64,000 bases of DNA. Origin: Scardovia inopinata JCM 12537. Its GTDB lineage: Bacteria > Actinomycetota > Actinomycetes > Actinomycetales > Bifidobacteriaceae. The notes beneath the pieces were generated by a model. The model made no database searches and was not told the origin of the DNA. It saw only the letters and a program-made list of their open reading frames with translations. Of this stretch, positions 47,984 to 57,998 are shown one piece after another. The stretch spans positions 1,364,001-1,428,000 of the forward strand of contig NZ_AP012334.1 in assembly GCF_001042695.1 (NCBI RefSeq), in the 5' to 3' direction. The position numbers were made by a program, and so were the translations under genes. Every line of letters starts with the position of its first letter. The stretch's first letter is position 1.

Positions 47984-48676
47984 CTAAACCAGGGGTGCAG
48001 TATCCATAGGAACACCAGGGTTCATTGTAGAGGTCATGGTGACCTTCTCAATATAGCGACCCTTGACAGTAGCTGGCTTCAGACGGCGAATTTCGTCAGC
48101 AACAGCCCGGAAATTCTCCACCAGATCATGTTCTGCAAAAGACATTTTGCCAATAATAAAGCTCAGGTTGCCATCCTTGTCAACACGGAATTCAATCTTT
48201 CCGCCTTTAATATCAGCAACAGCCTTCGCTACATCCATAGTAACGGTACCGGTCTTTGGATTGGGCATAAGGCCACGGGGACCAAGCACACGGCCCAAAC
48301 GACCTACCTTACCCATCATGTCGGGGGTGGCAACGACGGCATCGAAATCAAGATAGCCATTGGCAACCTTGGTAATCAACTCGTCATCGCCCACTTCATC
48401 AGCCCCAGCTTCAGTTGCAGCCGTAGCCTGAGGGCCTCGGGCGAAAACAAGGACGCGGGCAGTCTTACCAGTTCCATGAGGAAGGTTGACGGTACCGCGA
48501 ACCAATTGATCGGCCTTGCGAGGATCAACATTCAGAACATATGTAACCTCAAGGGTCTCATCAAACCCATGCTTAGGCATGCTCTTGAGCAGGGCTACAG
48601 CTTGCTCATCAGTGTAAAAATTACCGCGGTCGACCATTTCTGCGGCTTCGCGGTACTTGCGTGAACGCTTTGTCAT
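47984..48676 (-). CDS. rplA: 50S ribosomal protein L1
   Basis: The product has 230 residues; L1 forms the mobile stalk of the 50S E-site and can repress its own operon. Motifs are [56 protein letters not shown] and [19 protein letters not shown]. It lies 59 bp after rplK. Confidence 0.98.
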   Translation of the reverse strand: MTKRSRKYREAAEMVDRGNFYTDEQAVALLKSMPKHGFDETLEVTYVLNVDPRKADQLVRGTVNLPHGTGKTARVLVFARGPQATAATEAGADEVGDDELITKVANGYLDFDAVVATPDMMGKVGRLGRVLGPRGLMPNPKTGTVTMDVAKAVADIKGGKIEFRVDKDGNLSFIIGKMSFAEHDLVENFRAVADEIRRLKPATVKGRYIEKVTMTSTMNPGVPMDTAPLV

Positions 48677-48735
48677 CTGCTTTTCTCCTTAGCAGTCGCA
48701 GTAAGGCATAGGAAGCCCTCTGCTTGGTTGGTTAA

Positions 48736-49170
48736 TTAGTCTGTTACGGTAATACCCATGGAACGAGCGGTGCCTTCGATGATCTTCATTCCTGCTTCAA
48801 TATCGCGTGCAGAAAGATCGGGCATCTTTGTTTCAGCAATTTCACGTACCTGAGCCTTGGTTACAGAACCAACCTTAGTAGTCAAGGGGTTACCAGCACC
48901 CTTGTCAACACCTGCTGCCTTGCGGAGGAGTTCAGCCGCCGGAGGAGTCTTCAGAATGAAAGTGAAGGAACGATCCTCATAAACAGTGATCTCAACAGGA
49001 ATGATCTGACCGATCTTATCCTTGGTAGCATCGTTATAAGCCTTGGTAAAGTCCATGATGTTCACGCCACGGGAACCCAGAGCAGTGCCCAGAGGCGGAG
49101 CAGGATTGGCCTTACCTGCTGGAATCTGCAGCTTGATAAGTGCTGAGACTTTTTTCTTTTTTTGAGCCAT
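48736..49170 (-). CDS. rplK: 50S ribosomal protein L11
   Basis: The product has 144 residues and binds the GTPase-associated centre of 23S rRNA. Family motifs are [44 protein letters not shown] and the C-terminal [11 protein letters not shown]. It is first in the rplK-rplA pair; nusG ends 191 bp upstream, behind its own hairpin. Confidence 0.98.
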   Translation of the reverse strand: MAQKKKKVSALIKLQIPAGKANPAPPLGTALGSRGVNIMDFTKAYNDATKDKIGQIIPVEITVYEDRSFTFILKTPPAAELLRKAAGVDKGAGNPLTTKVGSVTKAQVREIAETKMPDLSARDIEAGMKIIEGTARSMGITVTD

Positions 49171-49329
49171 TATATGGTTCTTCTTTCTATACGCGGTTCA
49201 AACGACACAAGACATTCGCCTGCATCTCCCGCACCTTATATATCCAGTCCTCTATCTGAAGCAGACATCTGCCTTCTCACATAAAAAGACAGAGCTCTTC
49301 GTCAGCAGGACAAGCTGTACTATTATGCC

Positions 49330-49354
49330 AAAACCCTGAGACTAGGAGGGTTTT
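49330..49354. terminator. Hairpin downstream of nusG
   Basis: AAAACCCT (49330-49337) and AGGGTTTT (49347-49354) form an 8-bp stem with a 9-nt loop. It begins 8 bp after the nusG stop. The T-rich arm is part of the stem, so it could work in either direction. It would separate secE-nusG from rplK-rplA. Confidence 0.6.
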
Positions 49355-49361
49355 CCTGAAA

Positions 49362-50330
49362 TTAAGAGAGTTTTTCTACCTGATCAAAACCAAGCTCAAC
49401 CGGGGTATCCCGGCCAAAAATATTAACCAGAACAGTCAGTTTCTGAGTAGTCGGCTGTAGTTCGGAGATAACCCCGGTCATGGTAGCAAAGGGACCATCG
49501 GTCACGGTCACGGTCTCCCCCATCTCAAAGGAGACTTCAATCTTCCGCTGCCGTGCAGCCTTAGGTTTGTCGCCGGATTCCTTCAGAGCCTGAGAGCGAA
49601 TCATGGGAGCCATCATATCGACAACCTCCTGCCTACTCAAGGGGACTGCCTCCCGGTTAGAGCCCACAAAGCCCGTAACTCCTTCAGTCTCACGAATAAT
49701 ACGGCGGGCATCATCATCCGGCCACATACGGATCAGCACATACCCAGGGATGCGAACCCGGGAAATAATTTTTTTGCCTTTTTCTGTATGCTTTTCTACT
49801 TCTTCCATTGGCACTTCAACCTGAAAAACTGTGTCTTCCAGGCCAAAGTTCTGTACCCGGGATTCAATATTTGCCTTGACCCGCTTTTCATAGCCAGAAT
49901 AGGTATGGAGCACATACCACTTGCCATCCAGGGTTCTTAAAGAATTCCTGAACTCGTCTACGGCCTTGTCGCCAGCATCTTCTTCCTGATACTGACCGGA
50001 AGCTTCTTTATCTTCATCAGCTTCAACAACTTCATCCACAGCATCAGACAGGTGCTCATCCAAAACCTCAGTGGCATCTGATAAAGCCTGCTCATCAGCC
50101 TCTTCCCTATCAGGGTCATGATCGGTTTGGGCCTGTTCCAAAGCCTCCTGATCTGCCTCAACAGCCTTCTGAGCAGTATCAGCCTCCTGAGCATCAAGAT
50201 CAGCCAGATTCAAATCCACCTGGGCTTCATCCCGCAAAGACTGATCACCATCCTGTGCAGGCTGATTCTCAGCCTCGCCGGGGGTGTGGCTGCTGCCATC
50301 GTCGAAAAGATTATCTCTATCGTTTGCCAT
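49362..50330 (-). CDS. nusG: Transcription elongation factor NusG with acidic N-terminal extension
   Basis: NusG tunes RNA polymerase pausing and couples it to Rho and ribosomes. The product has about 322 residues: an Asp/Glu/Ala/Gln-rich extension of about 130 residues, then the NGN domain ([48 protein letters not shown]) and the KOW domain ([21 protein letters not shown]). I use the ATG at 50330, with AAGGATAGT just upstream. It is preceded by secE. Confidence 0.96.
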   Translation of the reverse strand: MANDRDNLFDDGSSHTPGEAENQPAQDGDQSLRDEAQVDLNLADLDAQEADTAQKAVEADQEALEQAQTDHDPDREEADEQALSDATEVLDEHLSDAVDEVVEADEDKEASGQYQEEDAGDKAVDEFRNSLRTLDGKWYVLHTYSGYEKRVKANIESRVQNFGLEDTVFQVEVPMEEVEKHTEKGKKIISRVRIPGYVLIRMWPDDDARRIIRETEGVTGFVGSNREAVPLSRQEVVDMMAPMIRSQALKESGDKPKAARQRKIEVSFEMGETVTVTDGPFATMTGVISELQPTTQKLTVLVNIFGRDTPVELGFDQVEKLS

Positions 50331-50368
50331 ACTATCCTTCATTACCGCTTATCAACTATGGTGGGGCC

Positions 50369-50599
50369 TTATCCAAAGAGGAAGAGCATCAGCTTACCCA
50401 GGCCAAAATCAATGCCTGTGGTGAAAAGCATCAGCAAAAGCACAAAAATAAAGACAGCCAGAGACCACTTCAGTAGTTCCAGTCCTGATGGCGCAACTAC
50501 CTTGCGCATCTCATCCAGAACCTGCTTAATGAACTGACCGATACGCATAAAGATATTCGGCTTCTTCTCCTTAACGGTCCTGTGTGAAGACTCTGCCAT
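50369..50599 (-). CDS. secE: Preprotein translocase subunit SecE
   Basis: The product has 76 residues. The SecE pattern is FIKQVLDEMRKVVAPSGLEL followed by one membrane segment (WSLAVFIFVLLLMLFTTGI). It stabilises SecY in the membrane. The gene order tRNA-Trp, secE, nusG is standard. Confidence 0.96.
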   Translation of the reverse strand: MAESSHRTVKEKKPNIFMRIGQFIKQVLDEMRKVVAPSGLELLKWSLAVFIFVLLLMLFTTGIDFGLGKLMLFLFG

Positions 50600-50673
50600 A
50601 CCGGTTCCTAACCTTGACTGTTATCGTTTCCTAATAATGTGCCACCATCGCGAACAGCGATGATGGCATCCAG

Positions 50674-50746
50674 CAGGGAAGGCGGGACTCGAACCCACAA
50701 CCTACGGTTTTGGAGACCGTTGCGCTACCAATTGTGCCACTTCCCT
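50674..50746 (-). tRNA. trnW: tRNA-Trp (anticodon CCA)
   Basis: The 73-nt cloverleaf reads AGGGAAG at the 5' acceptor arm and pairs with CTTCCCT; the discriminator is G. The anticodon loop CTCCAAA gives CCA. The T-arm contains GGTTCGAGTCC. It lies just upstream of secE, in the same direction. Confidence 0.96.
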
Positions 50747-50867
50747 AAGTGCACTGTTATTGTACCGACTGCACTAGATTTGACCTGATGCGAAACCGGC
50801 GGTAAACAGCCAAGTTTTAAGTTTAGCGGCCCATATGGATTTAGTCTAGCCAACCCAGCCGGCGTGT

Positions 50868-52085
50868 TCAGCTGGAAACAAGCCTATCGCCTGCACCAAC
50901 CCAGGCTGCAAAGCGGTCCATTCCTTCAGATAGATCCTGATCCGACAGGGCATAGGAAAAACGAATATATCCAGGCATACCAAAACCTTCACCGGGAACC
51001 ACGGCAATATGAATCTGGTCCAGTAAGGCGGAAGCCAGGTCTGCCGAAGAAGAAAAAACCTGATTCCTGGGTCCAAGAGGACGGCCAAGAAGACCGGAAA
51101 CATTGGGGAATACATAGAAAGCACCATCGGGCAGACTGCAGGAGACTCCGGGAATAGCGTTAAGCTTGGCAACTATTGTCTTTCGGCGAATGTCAAAAGC
51201 TGACCGCATCTTCTGCACAGCGCTTAAATCTCCGCTGACGGCCTTCAGGGCAGCTCTTTGAGCAATATTATTGACGTTTGACGTCATGTGTCCCTGAAGT
51301 TTGGCAGCAGCGGCAGCAACCTGGCGGGGACCAATCAGCCAGCCAACCCTCCAGCCGGTCATGGCATAGGTCTTAGCCACCCCGTTCAGTACCAGGAGCT
51401 GGGGTCGCAGGGCAGGGCAAACAGCACCAATATGGGCGGTCTGGGCCCCATCATAAACCATATGCTCATAGATCTCATCGGCAATCACCCACAGTCCGTG
51501 TTCCCCAGCCCATGCTGCCACCTCTCGCAGGCGATCGACCCCCCATACCGCCCCGGAGGGATTATTGGGCGAATTAATAACCAGGGCCTTGGTTTTTTCT
51601 GTTCGTGCCGCTTCCAGCTGTTCGACAGTTGGAATAAAACCCTGATCCATCCCGCTGGCCACAATCACCGGCTGTCCACCTGCAAGTTTGACTACTTCAG
51701 TAAAGCTCACCCAATAGGGGGCTGGGATAATTACCTGATCCCCGGGGTTAAGAAGAACCTGCATGGTCTCATAGACCGCCTGCTTGCCCCCGTTGGTAAT
51801 TACAATCTGCTCCGGATCTACAGCGTAACCGGAATCGCGCAGAGTTTTTTGCCCTATCGCTTCTCTTAATTCCTGTAGCCCTTGAGTCGCAGTATAGCGA
51901 TGATTGCGGGGATCCCGGGCAGCTTCTGCAGCAGCCTGAACAATGTAATCAGGAGTTGGAAAATCTGGCTCGCCTACCCCATAATTAATAACCTTAATTC
52001 CCGCAGACATCATACTCTTAGCCTGAGTGTCAATTTTGAGGGTAACACTGGGGGCAATGGCCTCTACCCGATCACTGAGCTTCAT
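50868..52085 (-). CDS. aspC: Pyridoxal-phosphate aminotransferase, aspartate type (class I)
   Basis: The product has 405 residues and transfers amino groups between aspartate (or another amino acid) and 2-oxoglutarate. Motifs are INYGVGEPDFPTPDYI, the aromatic-stacking region NGGKQAVYE, NSPNNPSGAVW, the PLP lysine in NGVAKTYAMTGWRVGW, and YIRFSYALSD with the terminal Arg. The ATG at 52085 has GGAG upstream and gives the family N-terminus; it overlaps the end of obg by 14 bp. Confidence 0.92.
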   Translation of the reverse strand: MKLSDRVEAIAPSVTLKIDTQAKSMMSAGIKVINYGVGEPDFPTPDYIVQAAAEAARDPRNHRYTATQGLQELREAIGQKTLRDSGYAVDPEQIVITNGGKQAVYETMQVLLNPGDQVIIPAPYWVSFTEVVKLAGGQPVIVASGMDQGFIPTVEQLEAARTEKTKALVINSPNNPSGAVWGVDRLREVAAWAGEHGLWVIADEIYEHMVYDGAQTAHIGAVCPALRPQLLVLNGVAKTYAMTGWRVGWLIGPRQVAAAAAKLQGHMTSNVNNIAQRAALKAVSGDLSAVQKMRSAFDIRRKTIVAKLNAIPGVSCSLPDGAFYVFPNVSGLLGRPLGPRNQVFSSSADLASALLDQIHIAVVPGEGFGMPGYIRFSYALSDQDLSEGMDRFAAWVGAGDRLVSS

Positions 52086-53730
52086 AATTCTCCAATCCTT
52101 GCGTATCATGCGGATCATCATTACGGGAAGGATCATTCCAATGGCCCGCTGCCCGTTCTTTTTCCATTGCCTGACGAACTGCTGCCTTGGCATCCATCCA
52201 CTGATGATATTCCCGCCGACGTTCCACGTTGGTTCTCCTGTGGACGCGGGCTTCTTCCAAGGCATCCAGGCGGGCATCATGTCCCCGCTGAGCCTGAGGA
52301 TTGTCATCAAGCATCTGAGCACCTGCGCTGATGGTAGGATCCCAGTCAAAGCCCACAGCATTATCCCCCTGACCGATGTAAACTTCATCACCCAGACGGG
52401 CACCCTTGGCCTTCAAAGCATCTTCAACCCCCAGCTTAGCCAGGCGGTCTGCCAGGTAGCCGACAGCTTCCTCATTATCAAAGTTTGTTTGCAGAATCCA
52501 CCGTTCCGGCTTATTGCCAGTTACTGCAAACCAAACGTGACCATTCTTGTCCTCATGACGAACAACATCAAAGTCGACCCCCACAGTTCCTGGGCCGGAA
52601 TTTCGGCGTCGTGACTTATTCTCCAGAGGATGCAGAACCACCCTCTCCTGGCCGGTCTCTTGTGATTCTTCCACCTGTCTGACCTTCTGCCGCATGGTCT
52701 GAACCAGATCAGACAGGACAAAAGTCAATTCACGCAAACCCTCATGGCTGGCTGTGGACACAAGAACAGTTGTCAATCCCATCTTTTCAAAGGAAGGTTT
52801 GACAAACTCAGCAAGTTCACGGGCTTCAGGAAGATCAATTTTATTAAGAACAATAACCCGAGGCCTGTCTTTGATGGCAATCGCACCAAGAGGAAGCTGC
52901 AAAGCCTGTTCATAGTGGCTTAGTTCCTTTTCCAGGGCTTGGTAGTCAGACAGAGGGTCCCTGTCGGGTTCCAGAGTCGCACAATCAATCACATGAACAA
53001 TGACTCCCGTGCGTTCAATATGCCGCAGAAATTCCAGCCCCAAGCCCTTTCCTTGGGCGGCGCCAGGAATCAGACCAGGAACATCAGCAACGGTGAAAAC
53101 CTTGTCATCAGCCTTGACTACTCCCAGGTTGGGAACCAACGTAGTAAAAGGATAGTCAGCTATTTTGGGCCGGGCTGCGCTCATGGAGGCAATCAAACTG
53201 GATTTTCCAGCACTGGGATATCCTACCAGAGCCACATCGGCTATAGACTTAAGCTCAAAAACTACATCCCGCTCCTGGCCCGGTTCTCCCAATAGGGCAA
53301 AACCCGGAGCTCTTCGGGCTTTATTCGCAAGAGACCTATTGCCTAAACCTCCAGCTCCCCCCTGAGCCACCACCACTGTGTCTCCGCAGTGGCGAAGATC
53401 GGCCAGAAAAGTTTCTTTTTTATGATTGCTGACATCGAAAACAACCGTTCCCGGCGGAACAGGAAGAATGACATCAGCCCCCGAAGCACCATCCTTATCG
53501 TCCCCCTTGCCCATGGTACCGTTCTGGGCAGTTCTATGGGGTGCAAAACGATAATTCAACAAAGATGTGGTGTTGGGATCTGCCAAGACAATAACTGATC
53601 CTCCATCACCTCCATCACCTCCGTTAGGACCGGCCAAGGGCTTATATTTCTCCCGCCTGATGGATGCGGCTCCGTCTCCCCCATTACCGCCGCGGACATG
53701 GACGGTCACCCTGTCAACAAAATCACTCAT
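52072..53730 (-). CDS. obg: GTPase Obg (CgtA)
   Basis: This ribosome-assembly and stress GTPase has about 552 residues. The N-terminal glycine-rich Obg fold (VHVRGGNGGDGAASIRREK) is followed by a GTPase domain with GYPSAGKSSLI, DVPGLIPGAAQGKGLG, LNKIDL and a C-terminal OCT-type domain (GHVWFAVTGNKPERWILQTN), then a charged tail of about 100 residues. I use the ATG at 53730 (MSDFVDR) with TAGGAAT upstream. It follows rplU-rpmA, as in most bacteria. Confidence 0.95.
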   Translation of the reverse strand: MSDFVDRVTVHVRGGNGGDGAASIRREKYKPLAGPNGGDGGDGGSVIVLADPNTTSLLNYRFAPHRTAQNGTMGKGDDKDGASGADVILPVPPGTVVFDVSNHKKETFLADLRHCGDTVVVAQGGAGGLGNRSLANKARRAPGFALLGEPGQERDVVFELKSIADVALVGYPSAGKSSLIASMSAARPKIADYPFTTLVPNLGVVKADDKVFTVADVPGLIPGAAQGKGLGLEFLRHIERTGVIVHVIDCATLEPDRDPLSDYQALEKELSHYEQALQLPLGAIAIKDRPRVIVLNKIDLPEARELAEFVKPSFEKMGLTTVLVSTASHEGLRELTFVLSDLVQTMRQKVRQVEESQETGQERVVLHPLENKSRRRNSGPGTVGVDFDVVRHEDKNGHVWFAVTGNKPERWILQTNFDNEEAVGYLADRLAKLGVEDALKAKGARLGDEVYIGQGDNAVGFDWDPTISAGAQMLDDNPQAQRGHDARLDALEEARVHRRTNVERRREYHQWMDAKAAVRQAMEKERAAGHWNDPSRNDDPHDTQGLENYEAQ

Positions 53731-53801
53731 ATTCCTATTATCCACCCGATCGTCGTTATTTTCTACCCTCATTATCTGCCGATAAGGTCAGATACAAATG
53801 A

Positions 53802-53821
53802 AGCCGCGTAAAAACGCGGCT
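53802..53821 (-). terminator. Hairpin between rpmA and obg
   Basis: AGCCGCGT (53802-53809) pairs perfectly with ACGCGGCT (53814-53821) around a 4-nt loop. It lies 28 bp after the rpmA stop. Only a short T-rich stretch follows on the minus strand, so it may be a partial terminator that lowers obg expression. Confidence 0.6.
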
Positions 53822-53849
53822 CTACCTGTACTTGTTTGATTTACAATGC

Positions 53850-54101
53850 CTATTCGGCAACCACATCGACGACCTTGCGATCGCGACGGACACCAAACTT
53901 CACAGTGCCGTCCTGCAGGGCGAAGAGGGTATGATCCTTCCCCATGCCCACACCATGACCAGGATGGAACTTGCTGCCCCGCTGACGAACGATGATATTG
54001 CCGGCGACCACTGTTTCACCGCCGAATTTTTTCAGACCGAGGTATTGTGGGCCTGAATCGCGGCCGTTACGGGAGCTCGAAGCGCCTTTCTTGTGTGCCA
54101 T
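53850..54101 (-). CDS. rpmA: 50S ribosomal protein L27
   Basis: The product has 83 residues and starts with [22 protein letters not shown], the L27 N-terminus that reaches the peptidyl-transferase centre. It follows rplU. Confidence 0.98.
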   Translation of the reverse strand: MAHKKGASSSRNGRDSGPQYLGLKKFGGETVVAGNIIVRQRGSKFHPGHGVGMGKDHTLFALQDGTVKFGVRRDRKVVDVVAE

Positions 54102-54155
54102 TTTTTATCCTTTCAAAATTTCTAAAAGATGTGAGGACCGTAGCCAGTCACATTC

Positions 54156-54464
54156 TTAGGCGATCTCTGTAATCTTTACCATAGTCAACTTTTGACGGTG
54201 CCCCTTACGACGGGCAACGCCTGTCTTGTTCTTGAACTTCTGAATGGTAATCTTCTTACCCTTGGCTTCATCATTGACGACTTCAGCCTTGACAGAGATT
54301 TTGGCCAGATCCTTGGCAGCAACGGTAACCTGAGATCCATCGACTACAAGAGCGACGGGGAACTCTACGGAATCGCCCTTCTTGGCATCAAGGCGGTTAA
54401 CGAGGATTTTATCCCCAACCTCAACCTTTTCCTGGTGGCCGCCAGCTTTTACAATCGCGTACAT
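54156..54464 (-). CDS. rplU: 50S ribosomal protein L21
   Basis: The product has 102 residues, with [20 protein letters not shown] and the C-terminal [19 protein letters not shown] typical of L21. It is the first gene of the rplU-rpmA pair, 170 bp after the RNase E gene. Confidence 0.98.
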   Translation of the reverse strand: MYAIVKAGGHQEKVEVGDKILVNRLDAKKGDSVEFPVALVVDGSQVTVAAKDLAKISVKAEVVNDEAKGKKITIQKFKNKTGVARRKGHRQKLTMVKITEIA

Positions 54465-54633
54465 ATCCTACCTTGCCTGTTGTTAAGCTATTTCTTGTGG
54501 TGAGCAGACGTCTGCAGGCGCCCGACGCGCCACATCTGTTAAGACACCAGCTATCCACTCTATATGCGCCGGGGGACGTAAATCACACCAAAACGATGCA
54601 ACATACCACAGCGCACTCAGAACATCAAAGATA

Positions 54634-57420
54634 TTAGTTCTCCTGGACATCCTCTCCGCCCGTGTCGGCTGGAGGCTGATTTGCCGATTGATCGTTGGTT
54701 TCCGCACCTTCTTCAGTTTTATCGGCTTCAGCAGCTTCTGCGGCTGCAGCAGCAATCCGAGCCAAAGTTGCTTTGACCTGAGGAGTCGACCCCTGGGGAG
54801 CATTGGCATCAGTCTCTTCATAATGGTTATGCCCGTGCCCATGCTTATTGGTATGAATGAAAGGATCTCCGCCTTTAAGAGCGTAAGGATCATCAAAATC
54901 TGCAGACACTGTGGGCTCGGTATGGAGAATAAAACCTCTTCCTGCGCAGGTGGGGCATTCTTCAGAGAAAGCCTCAACCAAGCCTTGCCCAACCCGCTTA
55001 CGGGTCATTTGAACCAAACCCAGAGATGTCACTTCTGCCACCTGATGCTTGGTTCTATCCCTGGAAAGGCATTCAACCAGACGACGCAGAACCAGGTCAC
55101 GGTTCTGGGGCATAACCATATCGACAAAATCAATCATGATCATGCCACCAATATCGCGCAAACGCAGCTGGCGGACAATCTCTTCCGCCGCCTCCAGATT
55201 ACACTTGGTGACCGTTGCTTCCAGAGACTGCCCCTTACCAATAAAGCGGCCGGTATTCACATCGATCGTGGTCATAGCCTCTGTTCTGTCCACAATCAAC
55301 GAACCGCCGGAGGGAAGGTAAACCTTCCTCTCCATTCCCTTCCGCAGCTGTGAATCGATGGACCACTTATCAAAAACATCCTTTCCCTCATGCTCTTCCG
55401 GATCCCACTTTTCCAAGCGATCCAGCATATCGGGAGCAGCTTCTTCCAAGTATTCCTTAATACGGTTGTAAACGCTGTCGCCTTCTACAACCAGTTTCTT
55501 GAAATCGTCGTTAAAAATATCGCGAATAACCCGAATAACAACATCGGGCTCGCCCTGGAGCAAATGCGGCCGTTTGGAACTCTGATACTCCTTGAGCTTC
55601 TTTTCCACATTTTCCCACTTCTTGACCAGGTGTTCCAGATCGTGCTGAATGGCCTCTTCACTGGCTCCATCGGCGGCAGTACGGATAATCACCCCCATAT
55701 TATCGGGAGCGATCTTGGAAACAATATTCTTTAGACGGGTCCGTTCACGTTCAGGGAGCTTACGGGAAACACCAGTGATGCCGCCTGCGGGAACCAAAAC
55801 CAGGTAGCGGCCGGCAACCGTAATCTGAGCAGTCAGACGGGCTCCCTTATGACCGATGGGGTCCTTGGTAACCTGGACTAAAACATTGTCTCCCGGGCGA
55901 AAAGCATGTTCCACCAGGCGGGGCTGGCCTTCAAGCCGAGTGGTATCCCAGTTGACTTCGCCTGCATACAGAACACCGTTGCGGTACTGACCAATATCTA
56001 CAAAGGCCGCTTCCATGCTGGGCAAGACATTCTGCACCCGTCCTTGGTAAATATTGCCCACAGAAGATACTTCTTCAATGTCAGAAATATAGTGTTCCAC
56101 CAGAACGTTGTCTTCGATAACCGACACCTGGGAATGACGGCCTCGCTCACGCACCACCATGAGCCTGTCCACATTTTCACGGCGGGCCAGGAAATCCTGC
56201 TCAGTAACCAGAGAATGACGGGACCGCTCCCGACGGTTGTCCCGCCTCCTCTGCCGCTTGGCTTCCAGCCGGGTTGACCCCTCAATTCCGGTAATCTTAT
56301 CAATATACTGCTGTTTACGGGAACGGGGAATCTGCTCCTCCTGCTGGTCAGAGCTGTTCCGATTACGGCGACGGCGACGGCGACGGACAGTCGTCTCTGT
56401 TTCCTGCCGATCAGACTGGCGGGAGCGGGAGCGCTCGGAGGAACGGCCGTTTCCGGAGTCATTGAATTCCTCATCGACATCGTCATCAACCTGGTCAAAG
56501 CCATCTTCAATGGGACGGTAGCTGATGTCCTCGTCAGACAGATCTTCCTCAATCTGTTCGACTTCCGCAGCAGCCCGCCTTTCCTGGGCATTAAGGCGAC
56601 GCTTGCTGTGGCGTTCTTGGCGCAGCTCTTCTTCTGATTCATCCTCAGAAAAATCTGTGTCAGCATTCCCGCGGCTGGTGCGATCAGAACGGTCAGTATG
56701 ATCGTAGTGGCTGTCTCTATGATCCCTATCTTTTCTGCGCCGGCGGCTTGAATGGCTGAAATCTCCCCTGTCCTGGCTCTTTTCCTCTTCTTTTTCATCA
56801 AGAAGAGTGTTGATCTGGTCAAGGGGCGATGAGCCAGTCTTGTTATGCGAATTATACGAAGCCGGAGTCAGCACCGGTGCCTGGAAAAGCAAAGAAGTCA
56901 TGGGCTTTGCAGGGGGAAGTATAATAGCCCTCGTTTTATCATCATCAGCTGATGAGGCAGAGAAAAGAGAGTCCATTGCCGGCTTTGCAGGCAACCTGCG
57001 GAGGGTAGGAGCAGGTGAATCCGCTGAAGAAATGGGACGGGGGCGGTCAGAAATAGAAGAGGAAGACGATGCCCGTGGTGAAGGAATCCCCTTATCGGTA
57101 AAGATTTCATCTGCCAAAGCCTTCAGCCTCTCCTGCCTAGCCCGATCGGGGTTTTCATGAGGTTCAGGGAGCGAAACCGGTTTGTCCTTCTCAGAACGGG
57201 AGCTCACCACAACCGGCAAGGCTGCTCCAGCAGCTCCGGCCACCCGGGTAACACGTCCCCGGCTGCGACGGGTCCTCCTGGGCATTCCTGCAGCTGCTGG
57301 CTGCCGCTGTGAATCCTGTGTGGAATGAGTTTCGTTCTTACTGGCGTTACTACTGGTGGCAGTATTATTTATTTTGTGCGCCGCATCTACAGCACGGCCT
57401 TTTTTGTCTTCGTCAGACAC
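54634..57420 (-). CDS. rne: Ribonuclease E/G
   Basis: The product has about 928 residues and processes rRNA and mRNA endonucleolytically. The N-terminal 390 residues are disordered (Ser/Arg/Asp-rich). Next come the S1 domain (GNIYQGRVQNVLPSMEAAFVD), the catalytic DNase-I-like region with metal Asp residues (TIDVNTGRFIG and IMIDFVDMVM), and the Zn-link CPTC (SEECPTCAGRG). A C-terminal Ala/Glu/Thr-rich tail follows. I use the GTG at 57420, with AGGAG 7 nt upstream, not the longer frame from 57480. This shape, with the disordered part on the N-terminal side, is the actinobacterial form. Confidence 0.94.
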   Translation of the reverse strand: MSDEDKKGRAVDAAHKINNTATSSNASKNETHSTQDSQRQPAAAGMPRRTRRSRGRVTRVAGAAGAALPVVVSSRSEKDKPVSLPEPHENPDRARQERLKALADEIFTDKGIPSPRASSSSSISDRPRPISSADSPAPTLRRLPAKPAMDSLFSASSADDDKTRAIILPPAKPMTSLLFQAPVLTPASYNSHNKTGSSPLDQINTLLDEKEEEKSQDRGDFSHSSRRRRKDRDHRDSHYDHTDRSDRTSRGNADTDFSEDESEEELRQERHSKRRLNAQERRAAAEVEQIEEDLSDEDISYRPIEDGFDQVDDDVDEEFNDSGNGRSSERSRSRQSDRQETETTVRRRRRRRNRNSSDQQEEQIPRSRKQQYIDKITGIEGSTRLEAKRQRRRDNRRERSRHSLVTEQDFLARRENVDRLMVVRERGRHSQVSVIEDNVLVEHYISDIEEVSSVGNIYQGRVQNVLPSMEAAFVDIGQYRNGVLYAGEVNWDTTRLEGQPRLVEHAFRPGDNVLVQVTKDPIGHKGARLTAQITVAGRYLVLVPAGGITGVSRKLPERERTRLKNIVSKIAPDNMGVIIRTAADGASEEAIQHDLEHLVKKWENVEKKLKEYQSSKRPHLLQGEPDVVIRVIRDIFNDDFKKLVVEGDSVYNRIKEYLEEAAPDMLDRLEKWDPEEHEGKDVFDKWSIDSQLRKGMERKVYLPSGGSLIVDRTEAMTTIDVNTGRFIGKGQSLEATVTKCNLEAAEEIVRQLRLRDIGGMIMIDFVDMVMPQNRDLVLRRLVECLSRDRTKHQVAEVTSLGLVQMTRKRVGQGLVEAFSEECPTCAGRGFILHTEPTVSADFDDPYALKGGDPFIHTNKHGHGHNHYEETDANAPQGSTPQVKATLARIAAAAAEAAEADKTEEGAETNDQSANQPPADTGGEDVQEN

Positions 57421-57781
57421 CGTTAACTCCTGGCAGGATACACTGCACTGTATCCTCAACTTTGCCGGAAACTGCTTCATCGAGCATCTACCTCACGCTC
57501 GTGCGAATCAGTTTCTCAGCTTTCCGAAAGTCTCTATAGGTATGGCGGACACCGACACATCCGGACAAACACTAACACGCCTCAGAAGGGGATCAACGCT
57601 CATACTCTGTGATGATCATGCAGGATCATCACTCCCAGTATGGCATACCTTGCAGAAAACGTCCACTCTCCTTTTTCGCGATTCCTTCGGCCAGCCTCAA
57701 AAATTAAGTGCAACACGGCAGGAATAAAGACCAATAAAATCTTGCGTATGACATAGAATTGAGACCTGTGTGTATGCACAT
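57421..57781. promoter_or_regulatory. Divergent intergenic region between rne and the tRNA pair
   Basis: The 361-bp region holds no credible gene. It must carry the minus-strand rne promoter and the plus-strand tRNA promoter; CATAGAATTG (57754-57763) contains a -10-like TAGAAT for the latter. Neither promoter has a convincing -35 box. Confidence 0.4.
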
Positions 57782-57854
57782 GCCGCTTTAGCTCAGTTGG
57801 TAGAGCGTCTCACTCGTAATGAGAAGGTCACCAGTCCGATTCTGGTAAGCGGCT
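57782..57854 (+). tRNA. trnT: tRNA-Thr (anticodon CGT)
   Basis: The 73-nt cloverleaf starts with GCCGCTT and ends in AAGCGGC with discriminator T. The D-arm is AGCTCAGTTGGTAGAGC. The anticodon loop ACTCGTAAT gives CGT. A tRNA-Leu follows 22 bp downstream. Confidence 0.95.
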
Positions 57855-57876
57855 CTTACTGATGAACAACAGTTTT

Positions 57877-57957
57877 GCGCGAGTGGCGGAATGGTAGACG
57901 CGCAGGATTTAGGTTCCTGTGTCTTATGACGTGAGGGTTCAACTCCCTTCTCGCGCA
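57877..57957 (+). tRNA. trnL: tRNA-Leu (anticodon TAG)
   Basis: The 81-nt class II cloverleaf starts with GCGCGAG and ends in CTCGCGC with discriminator A. The anticodon stem-loop CAGGATTTAGGTTCCTG gives TAG, reading CUN codons. The variable arm is short (TGTCTTATGACG). Confidence 0.94.
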
Positions 57958-57998
57958 CCCTCATATTATGTATTATGCCACGTGTGACACGGTCGTGC

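Noticed and set aside
51700-51720. Possible fifth CTCACCCAA arm
   Set aside because: It lies inside the coding sequence of the aminotransferase gene and has no inverted partner within 200 bp.
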